Shown here: piece by piece, positions 49,386-56,196 of the stretch
Layout of the letters: every line of letters starts with the position of its first letter
Numbering within the stretch: the stretch's first letter is position 1
Made by a program: the position numbers and the translations under genes
NCBI GenBank assembly: GCA_020634855.1
Contig: JACKAU010000002.1
Location: 186,001-250,000 of the forward strand
Source: Anaerolineales bacterium
GTDB taxonomy: Bacteria > Chloroflexota > Anaerolineae > 4572-78 > J111
Length of the DNA: 64,000 nt
Direction of reading: 5' to 3'
The notes under the pieces: generated by a model
Seen by the model: the letters and a program-made list of their open reading frames with translations, nothing else
Database searches by the model: none
Told to the model about the DNA's origin: nothing

Positions 49386-50852
49386 ATGACAACCAACGGT
49401 ATGAAGTTAAACGGCATTTCCGATATTCGCCGTTTTTTCCAACGCAACGAAACCCCCATCTATTTTATCAGCGCTACCAATTTTAATTTATTGGGCGCCG
49501 ATGAATGGGTCAAGAGCTTTAAGTTCATCAACTACCTCGACTGCTTCGACGGCCAGCACCCCAACGTCCTGGTGCCGATCGAAACGCCCCACGATATTTT
49601 TGAGAGCATCGAAGAGATCAACAACTACTTGCTCGAACACAAAGAGGTAGCCGACTACATCGCCCAGCGCGGCGGAGGCGGCAAAGTGCTCTTTTTGATG
49701 TTCGATGGGGAAACCGAGGCGCTGGCCGAAGAGTTGGGGCTGGAGGTCTGTTTTCCGCCGGCCAAGCTGCGCACCTACATCGACAACAAAGTAACTACCA
49801 CCCGTATCGCCAACGAAGCCGGCGTCGACTCGGTGCCGAACGTGCTGGCCAAGGTAGACAGCTACGAGACACTGCTCGATGTGTCTGAAGCGCTGGGCAG
49901 CGATTTGGTGGTGCAAACGCCCTTTGGCGACTCCGGCCACACGACCTTTTTCATTTCTAATGAGGAAGAGTGGGAAAAGTACGCCGAGGAGATCATCGCT
50001 GAGCCGGAAGTGAAAGTCATGAAGCGGATCAACTGTCGCGGGTCGGCCATGGAGGCCTGTGTGACGCGCAACGGTACGATTGTCGGACCGCTGATGACGG
50101 AATTGGTCGGCTTCAAGGAGCTAACGCCCTATAAAGGCGGCTGGTGCGGCAACGAGATTTACGCCGACACCTTCACCCCGGAAATCCGCCGTAAGGCCCG
50201 CGAGTCGACCTACGCCGTCGGCGAGCAGCTTAAAAAGGAAGGGTATCGCGGCTACTTTGAAATCGACTTCCTGCTGGATATCGACAGCAACGATGTCTAT
50301 CTGGGCGAGATCAACCCACGTGTGACCGGAGCCAGTTCGATTACCAACCACGCCGTGTTTGCCCTGGCCGACGCGCCGCTGTTTATGTTCCACCTACTGG
50401 AGTGGATGGACGTCGATTTTGAGCTTGACGTGCAGGAGTTGAATGAACGCTGGGCCAAGCCGGAGAACATCGACGACTGGGGGCAATTGGTCATTAAACA
50501 CACCGAAGACACGATCAACATCGTCACCAAAGCGCCGCCGACCGGCATTTGGCAGATGGATGACCACGGTCACGTCTCTTTCTCGCGGTACGACTCCCAC
50601 CGCCGGGCCGTCGAGAGCGAGCACGAAGCCTTTTTCCTACGCATCACCGGCGTGGGCGACTACCAGTATGAAGGGGCCGACCTGGGCATTCTGGTCACGC
50701 GGGGCCGCCTGATGACGGATGATTTCCAGCTCAACGACCGGGCCAAAGCCTGGATCAACGGCATTCGAGCCCAGTATAGTGCCAGACCACCCATCGAATT
50801 TTCGCCGCAGCCGGAAGTGCCGGCTGAAATCGGCAGCTTTAAAATGCTGTAA
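49386..50852 (+). CDS. ATP-grasp ligase (biotin-carboxylase-like)
   Basis: The 488-residue protein has an ATP-grasp core: VVQTPFGDSGHTTFFI (phosphate loop), VKVMKRINCRGSAMEACV, and the metal site YLGEINPRVTGASSIT (E308, N310). The unusual N-terminal part (ETPIYFISATNFNLLGADEWV) takes the place of a normal biotin-carboxylase start. No biotin carrier or carboxyltransferase gene is nearby, so it more likely joins a carboxylate to an amine than carboxylates biotin. It lies in the decarboxylase set and starts after GAGGAGG. Confidence 0.87.
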   Translation: MTTNGMKLNGISDIRRFFQRNETPIYFISATNFNLLGADEWVKSFKFINYLDCFDGQHPNVLVPIETPHDIFESIEEINNYLLEHKEVADYIAQRGGGGKVLFLMFDGETEALAEELGLEVCFPPAKLRTYIDNKVTTTRIANEAGVDSVPNVLAKVDSYETLLDVSEALGSDLVVQTPFGDSGHTTFFISNEEEWEKYAEEIIAEPEVKVMKRINCRGSAMEACVTRNGTIVGPLMTELVGFKELTPYKGGWCGNEIYADTFTPEIRRKARESTYAVGEQLKKEGYRGYFEIDFLLDIDSNDVYLGEINPRVTGASSITNHAVFALADAPLFMFHLLEWMDVDFELDVQELNERWAKPENIDDWGQLVIKHTEDTINIVTKAPPTGIWQMDDHGHVSFSRYDSHRRAVESEHEAFFLRITGVGDYQYEGADLGILVTRGRLMTDDFQLNDRAKAWINGIRAQYSARPPIEFSPQPEVPAEIGSFKML

Positions 50853-50935
50853 GGAGTAAATGGTAATTAGTAATTGGTTATTCAATCTCTAATTACCATT
50901 TACCATTTACCAATTACTATCCTCCAAATATGGAA
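50851..50935 (+). repeat. Word-repeat hairpin (word GGTAATTAGTAATTGG)
   Basis: GTAAATGGTAATTAG (50856-50870) is the exact reverse complement of CTAATTACCATTTAC (50889-50903). The words TAATTGG and CATTTAC are repeated within the arms, and GGAG (50853) faces CTCC. It fills the gap before the C45 gene. Confidence 0.8.
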
Positions 50936-50959
50936 GGCGTTTGATTCACAATCCAAGCC

Positions 50960-51934
50960 ATGCAACTAATCCTTGACTCCATCCGTGAAGACCAGCCGGG
51001 ACCGAAATGGCAGGCGCTGTTTGAAACCTACTGGCCGCTGTATAAAACGTGGTTTTTATCCGAGGGACCGGCCGCTCGACCGGGCTATGTGACGTCGGCT
51101 AAAAAGCTGCGCCAACACATGCCGGAACTCATACCGATCTACCAACAGTTGACCGACCTGGCCGGCGGCGGCGATCCGGCTGCGCGGTTTCTTAGCCTGT
51201 ATTGCCCGCCGGCTTATCTGTCCGGCTGCTCGCAGGCGGTCTGGTCAGGCGACAGCCCGGTTCTGGTGCGTAACTACGATTACAGCCCTAAACTGTTTGA
51301 AGGTAACTTGTTGTACACGCGCTGGCTACGGCCGGTCATCGCTATGAGCGATTGTCTATGGGGCGTGCTCGACGGTATCAACGATGCCGGGCTGGCGGTA
51401 TCGCTGGCGTTTGGGGGGCGGCAGGTTGTGGGCGATGGATTTGGGATTCCGCTGGTTTTGCGTTATATTTTGGAAACCTGCGAAACAACCCAAGCTGCCA
51501 CCGAGATTTTACAACGCGTACCCACTCACATGCCGTACAACGTCACGGTTGTGGATAAACAGGGGACGCTAACCACCGCTTACTTGGTTCCCGACGATGT
51601 GACCATCGTGACCCACGATCCGGCGTGTACCAATCATCAGCAAGAAATCGAGTGGCACGACTACGCCCGCCTGACCTCAACGGTAGAGCGCAAAGCGTTT
51701 CTGGAGCAAAAGCTGGCCGACTCGCATGAGACCGCGCCGAAATTTGTTCGACGCTTTCTGCACCCGCCGCTATACAACACCCAGTATAAAAAGGCCTTCG
51801 GTACGCTGTACACCGCGGCCTACTATCCGACCCGGCTGGAAGCCAAATATGTCTGGCCCAACCATTCAACACTGAGCCAGTCGTTTAACAAGTTCAAAGA
51901 AGGCCGAACAAAGATAAAACTAATTGATAATTGA
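50960..51934 (+). CDS. C45-family acyltransferase / autoproteolytic NTN hydrolase
   Basis: The 324-residue protein belongs to the C45 peptidase / acyl-CoA:6-aminopenicillanic acid acyltransferase family. The nucleophile is Cys90 in SGCSQAVWSGD, followed by VLVRNYDYSP and a GVLDGINDAGLAVSLAFGGRQV segment. The precursor should self-cleave before Cys90. Members transfer or remove acyl groups on amines. Placed after a basic-amino-acid decarboxylase and a ligase, it may act on an acylated polyamine. The last residues (LIDN) are encoded within a TTGATAA word repeat. Confidence 0.87.
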   Translation: MQLILDSIREDQPGPKWQALFETYWPLYKTWFLSEGPAARPGYVTSAKKLRQHMPELIPIYQQLTDLAGGGDPAARFLSLYCPPAYLSGCSQAVWSGDSPVLVRNYDYSPKLFEGNLLYTRWLRPVIAMSDCLWGVLDGINDAGLAVSLAFGGRQVVGDGFGIPLVLRYILETCETTQAATEILQRVPTHMPYNVTVVDKQGTLTTAYLVPDDVTIVTHDPACTNHQQEIEWHDYARLTSTVERKAFLEQKLADSHETAPKFVRRFLHPPLYNTQYKKAFGTLYTAAYYPTRLEAKYVWPNHSTLSQSFNKFKEGRTKIKLIDN

Positions 51935-51960
51935 TAATTGATAATTGACAATATCAATTG
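51921..51960. repeat. Word-repeat tract (word AATTGATA)
   Basis: AATTGATA occurs three times in tandem, followed by AATTGACAATATCAATTGAC, so the last part can fold back on the first. It spans the stop codons of both convergent genes. Confidence 0.7.
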
Positions 51961-52925
51961 ACCAGGAAATCGGCGTTGGCGGCCGGGAGGCGCGCGTAGA
52001 TTTCCTGGCGATCCATCGCTGCGGGCAGTGGGCCAACTCGGGTGAGTTTCATCTCGACGATTTCGCGGGCGAACAGCAGGCACTCTTGCCAGGAGTAGCC
52101 ATCGAGCATCGCCACCAAGAAACCGGCCCAGAACGAGTCGCCGGCCCCGGTAGCATCGACCACGTTGATGGCGCGGGCGGGCAGCCGGCCCAGCAGCTTG
52201 CCGTTATCTGAAATGAGCGAACCGTCTTTGCCCATCGTCAGGATGACCGTTTTTGGCCCTAACTCGTGCAAGCGAGTAATATAAGTTTCAGGCGTTTGAT
52301 CCGGCCCAAACAAGCGGTGAACATCATCAAGTGAGGCCTTGGTGATGGACACATACTGATAAAGCTCCGGCACTATTTGTAGCGCTTCTTGATAGTTGGG
52401 CCAAATACGGGGGCTGTAGTTGGGGTCAAGAGAAACGATCTTGCCTTGAGCTTGGCCCAATTCAAAGGCGCGTTTAACCGCTGACCGGCACGGTTCGCGC
52501 GAGAGGGCAAAGGTGGAGGCATGGATAACCTTAGCCCGGCTGATGGCCTCTTCCGAGACTTCTTCCGGTGCAAGCTGGTAGTCGCCGCTACGGAACGCCT
52601 CAAAATCAGGGGTGCCGCTGGTTTGGGACACCAGAATGATGCTGGAATGGACGCGGTGATCCATGACCAAATAATTGGTGTTAACGCCGTGGTAACCCAA
52701 TTCATTTTTTAGAAATTGCCCTAATGCGCCAATACCGGTTTTAGAAATAACGGCAGACGTACCACCCAACTTCGAAACCGTTACCGCAATATTAGCCGGG
52801 GAGCCGCCCAGGTAGCGGGTAAAGGTCGAGGCATCACGCAAGCCCTCTGACGGTTCGGTCGAAATAAAGTCGATCAGAGTTTCGCCGATCGTTAAGACAT
52901 CGATGTCTTGTTCAACTGCACTCAT
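51954..52925 (-). CDS. PfkB-family carbohydrate kinase, fructokinase-like
   Basis: The 323-residue kinase has the N-terminal YLGGSPANIAVTVSKLGG motif and the C-terminal VVDATGAGDSFWAGFLVAMLDG with the catalytic Asp and anion hole. The substrate may be fructose, 2-keto-3-deoxygluconate or a similar sugar. It ends within the word repeat shared with the C45 gene. The ATG follows AAGGAGAAAC. It is divergent from glgB by about 130 bases, and a link to glycogen metabolism is possible. Confidence 0.88.
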   Translation of the reverse strand: MSAVEQDIDVLTIGETLIDFISTEPSEGLRDASTFTRYLGGSPANIAVTVSKLGGTSAVISKTGIGALGQFLKNELGYHGVNTNYLVMDHRVHSSIILVSQTSGTPDFEAFRSGDYQLAPEEVSEEAISRAKVIHASTFALSREPCRSAVKRAFELGQAQGKIVSLDPNYSPRIWPNYQEALQIVPELYQYVSITKASLDDVHRLFGPDQTPETYITRLHELGPKTVILTMGKDGSLISDNGKLLGRLPARAINVVDATGAGDSFWAGFLVAMLDGYSWQECLLFAREIVEMKLTRVGPLPAAMDRQEIYARLPAANADFLVN

Positions 52926-53055
52926 TTACTGTTTCTCCTTATTTAATTTTAGCAATATTGTACGAAGATTTTTCAGACGGAAAAATCTCACCGGCTCAAG
53001 CAAGCCGGCCACCCAATAACAAAACAACAAAACAAATGCATACTGGAAAGGGACA

Positions 53056-55059
53056 ATGGTGACAATTCCAATGACGAAAATAAAGCAAAAGCAAGCTACA
53101 ACCAATTCTATCTTTTCTGATTTCGACAAATATCTGATTGGTGAAGGCACGCACGAACGCGCTTATGAAAAAATGGGCGCGCACCTGACCGAACTCAACG
53201 GCCAGACCGGCGTCCATTTTGCCGTTTGGGCCCCCAACGCAGCCAACGTATCGGTGGTCGGCGATTTTAATAGCTGGGACAGCGACAGCAACCCCATGTC
53301 CCCCACCGACAGCGGCATCTGGACGGCGTTCATTCCCGATTTGGCCGAATATACCGTCTACAAGTATCGCGTTTTCACCCAAAACGACGATGAGTTTGAC
53401 AAGGCCGACCCCTACGGGTTTGCGATGGAGCAGCGCCCCAAGACGGCCTCCGTTGTAACCAATCTCGGCCGCTATCAGTGGGGCGACGACGTATGGATCC
53501 AGCGCCGGGCCGAACGCCAGGCATTCGATCAACCGATGGCGATTTACGAAGTCCATCTCGGCTCCTGGCGCAGAATGGAAGATGAAGTGTGGGACACGCG
53601 CTACATGACGTATCGGGAAATGGCCGAGCAGTTAATTCCCTATGTGAAGGAGTTGGGCTACACCCACATCGAGTTGCTGCCTATTGCTGAGCATCCATTT
53701 GACGGTTCGTGGGGTTACCAGGTGCTGGGTTACTTTGCGCCGACCAGCCGCTTTGGCACGCCGGAAGATTTCATGTATTTTATCGACCAGTGCCACCAAA
53801 ACGACCTCGGCGTCTTGCTCGACTGGGTACCAGCCCACTTTCCTAAAGATGGGTCCGGGCTGAACTATTTCGACGGCACCCATCTCTATTCCCACGCCGA
53901 CCCTCGCCAGGGCGAGCAGCAAGATTGGGGAACGATGGTCTTTAACTTTGGACGAAATGAGGTACGGGCCTTCTTGCTGTCCAACGCACTCTTCTGGATC
54001 GACAAATACCACATCGACGGTCTGCGCGTCGATGCCGTAGCCTCGATGCTGTACCTGGATTACTCCCGTAAAGAGGGGGAGTGGATTCCTAACCAGTATG
54101 GCGGCCGGGAAAACCTGGAGGCCATCAGTTTTTTGCGCAAAATGAATGAAGTCATCCACGGCGTCTTTCCCGGCGCCATCACCATTGCCGAGGAGTCAAC
54201 CGCCTGGCCGATGGTCTCGCGCCCGACCTATCTGGGCGGGCTAGGCTTCACGTTCAAATGGAATATGGGTTGGATGCACGACACGCTGACGTACATGAGC
54301 AAAGAGCCTATTTATCGCAGTTACCATCACCACAATATGACTTTTAGCTTGATTTATGCCTTCAATGAAAACTTCATCCTACCGCTGTCGCACGATGAAG
54401 TCGTTCACGGCAAAGGGTCGTTGATAAACAAGATGTCGGGCGATGATTGGCAGAAATTTGCCAATTTGCGGGCCTATTTAGGCTTTATGTGGGGCCACCC
54501 TGGCAAGAAGCTGCTGTTTATGGGCTGCGAGTTTGGCCAGTGGGCAGAGTGGAACTATGATACCGGTTTGCAATGGCAAGCTCTGGAAGCGCCGAATCAT
54601 CAAGGGCTGAAAAGATTTGTGACCGATCTCAATACCGTCTACAAAAACGAGCCGGCCCTATATGAGAATGATTTTGACTACGCCGGCTTTGAGTGGATCG
54701 ACGCCAACGACAGTCAAAACAGCGTGCTGTCTTTTATGCGTAAAGCCAAACACAGCAACGAATTTGTGGTGATTATCACAAACTTCACCCCGGTACCGCG
54801 CGAAAAGTACCGCACCGGGGTACCCAAGGCCGGGTACTATCGCGAACTGCTCAACAGCGACGCCGATATCTATTGGGGCACCAATTTGGGCAACTACGGC
54901 GGCGTATCCACCGAAGCCATCCCTTGTCACGGCTACGATCACTCATTGTTGATCACCCTGCCGCCGCTGGCCACGGTGATGTTTAAGTTGGAGACCCCGT
55001 TTGAAGTCGAGCCGCCGGAAACGGCTGCTTCTGAGGCGGAAACCACGACTGAAGAATAA
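53056..55059 (+). CDS. glgB: 1,4-Alpha-glucan branching enzyme
   Basis: The 667-residue GH13 enzyme has an N-terminal CBM48 domain (HFAVWAPNAANVSVVGDFNSWD), then the catalytic barrel with GYTHIELLPIAEHPFDGSWGY, nucleophile D326 in GLRVDAV, acid/base E379 in TIAEEST and the third acid D447 in LSHDEVVHGK. It makes alpha-1,6 branches in glycogen. The C-terminal tail is Glu/Thr-rich. It has no other glycogen gene nearby. The start uses ATG with AAAGGG upstream. Confidence 0.95.
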   Translation: MVTIPMTKIKQKQATTNSIFSDFDKYLIGEGTHERAYEKMGAHLTELNGQTGVHFAVWAPNAANVSVVGDFNSWDSDSNPMSPTDSGIWTAFIPDLAEYTVYKYRVFTQNDDEFDKADPYGFAMEQRPKTASVVTNLGRYQWGDDVWIQRRAERQAFDQPMAIYEVHLGSWRRMEDEVWDTRYMTYREMAEQLIPYVKELGYTHIELLPIAEHPFDGSWGYQVLGYFAPTSRFGTPEDFMYFIDQCHQNDLGVLLDWVPAHFPKDGSGLNYFDGTHLYSHADPRQGEQQDWGTMVFNFGRNEVRAFLLSNALFWIDKYHIDGLRVDAVASMLYLDYSRKEGEWIPNQYGGRENLEAISFLRKMNEVIHGVFPGAITIAEESTAWPMVSRPTYLGGLGFTFKWNMGWMHDTLTYMSKEPIYRSYHHHNMTFSLIYAFNENFILPLSHDEVVHGKGSLINKMSGDDWQKFANLRAYLGFMWGHPGKKLLFMGCEFGQWAEWNYDTGLQWQALEAPNHQGLKRFVTDLNTVYKNEPALYENDFDYAGFEWIDANDSQNSVLSFMRKAKHSNEFVVIITNFTPVPREKYRTGVPKAGYYRELLNSDADIYWGTNLGNYGGVSTEAIPCHGYDHSLLITLPPLATVMFKLETPFEVEPPETAASEAETTTEE

Positions 55060-55061
55060 AG

Positions 55062-55186
55062 TCAGGACTTACGCAGTCCCAAAGGTGACAGTCACTTGAA
55101 CACGCTAAATCGACCTGTCTGAGCGACTCAGATGTTGATTTATTGACAATAAGTGACTGTCACCTGGATTTTTGCGTAAGTCCTGA
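55062..55186 (+). repeat. 125-bp nested palindromic element (MITE-like)
   Basis: Outer ends TCAGGACTTACGCA (55062-55075) and TGCGTAAGTCCTGA (55173-55186) are exact inverted repeats. An inner pair, AGGTGACAGTCACTT (55083-55097) and AAGTGACTGTCACCT (55151-55165), is also exact, and the centre has TCTGAG/CTCAGA. Terminal repeats without a gene suggest a non-autonomous transposon. Confidence 0.8.
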
Positions 55187-55221
55187 AAGTCTCGCCGCCG
55201 GTCCAGGGGCCGGACCGAACA

Positions 55222-55262
55222 TCAAAAAAGGGGGGTGCAATTTTGACGACCCCCTTTTTTGA
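55222..55262 (+). terminator. glgB terminator
   Basis: TCAAAAAAGGGGG (55222-55234) pairs perfectly with CCCCCTTTTTTGA (55250-55262) around GTGCAATTTTGACGA. It is a strong two-way terminator, separated from glgB by the palindromic element. Its loop side GGGGTGCAATTTT is an inverted copy of the array unit downstream. Confidence 0.8.
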
Positions 55263-55527
55263 TACAAAAATGCCTTTTAAAATTCTGCTTCACTACCATA
55301 CACTTTTAATCAACGCAAAAACGCCCTTTAAAATTCTGCACCCCCGTTTTCAGACGCAAAAACGCCCTTTTAAAATTCTGCACCCCCGTTTTCAGAGACG
55401 CAAAAACGCCCTTTTAAAATTTTGCACCCCGTTTTCAGATGTAAAAACGCCTTTTAAAATTTTGTAACCCCGTTTTCAGATGCAAAAACACCCTTTAAAA
55501 TTTTTTAACCCCCGTTTTTTGATCTGA
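55261..55527 (+). repeat. Tandem array, about five units of 41-44 bp
   Basis: Units begin near 55313, 55354, 55398, 55439 and 55480 and share ACGCAAAAACGCCCTTTTAA then AATTCTGCACCCCCGTTTTCAG. A diverged unit precedes them at 55261. The units abut without spacers. The reverse complement of the AATTCTGCACCCCC part is present once at 55230-55245. Confidence 0.85.
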
Positions 55528-55613
55528 AATGCCCTCGATTTTTTTATTGGCCGTTTTTGTTGGTTTGCTTGTTTTGTTTTTGGGTGCATTTCAGAATTAG
55601 GACAACCCACGCT

Positions 55614-55756
55614 CATTGAAACACTGAAACACTGAAAATGATGACCTCACTGAATTCCGCATTTCAATCATACGCGCTTTCTTGCCTTTGGATTGATGTA
55701 ACCTCCACCTGGAAAGGATCAGTGTTCTCATTTCCCTCAGTGACTCAGTGTTTCTA
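55614..55756. repeat. Word-repeat hairpin (word ACACTGAA)
   Basis: TTGAAACACTGAAACACTGA (from 55615) faces CAGTGTTCTC, CTCAGTGACTCAGTGTTTC (ending 55755). The word is in tandem on both arms, with about 80 unrelated bases between. Confidence 0.6.
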
Positions 55757-55920
55757 CCTCGCCCCATAACAGAAACACACCCTTCGTTTGTGGCCGTGTT
55801 GTAAAAGTGGGTGGTTTGTGTGATAATTAGGCCATAATCAAAAAACCTCATCGGTATAGATACACCTTAACTGGGTCTCTTCCCCGCCCCGACTTTACTG
55901 CCAAATAAGGAAAGATAGTG

Positions 55921-56102
55921 ATGACCAACCAACAACTCTCAATAAGCAACGCCTTCCAAACTTTTATGACCGAAGCGCCGGAGCATGCCCAAGCTTGGAT
56001 GACGGCGGTACAAGAGCTTGATCAAGCCAGCGCGTTGGACAGAAAACCGAATCGTTAGCCTATTTAGCCGTGCTAGCCGCGCTGCGTCTAGATCATTTCT
56101 AG
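55921..56102 (+). pseudogene. Carboxymuconolactone decarboxylase/AhpD-family gene, broken
   Basis: After AAGGAAAGATAGTG the ATG at 55921 opens a frame reading FQTFMTEAPEHAQAWMTAVQ then ELDQASALD, which stops at 56056. One missing base near 56041 would restore KKTESLAYLAVLAALRL, a typical CMD/AhpD segment, which then stops at 56102. Both the frameshift and the early end, before the usual redox-active segment, show it is a dead fragment. Confidence 0.65.
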
Positions 56103-56196
56103 GATAAATTCCTGTAGGATAAAAGAAGGGTAGTTTGAATTATTGAGTGTGTTATAATTGAACTACATCAACGGTGATCTAACCACGGAGTCCAGT

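Larger units (their letters stand above)
55060..55920 (+). other. Repeat-rich gap after glgB
   Basis: This 861-base stretch has no convincing gene. It holds a nested palindromic element (55062-55186), a GGGGG/CCCCC terminator (55222-55262), a tandem array with a 41-44 bp period (55261-55527), and a CACTG word hairpin (55614-55756). An 84-codon minus-strand frame (55597-55851) is made largely of repeat words. Confidence 0.8.

Noticed and set aside
55261..55527. Possible CRISPR array
   Set aside because: The units abut directly without unique spacers, vary in sequence, and no cas gene is near.
55597..55851. 84-codon minus-strand frame
   Set aside because: Its sequence is largely the CACTG word hairpin (VFQCFNERG, NTESLREM), with no ribosome site or family match.
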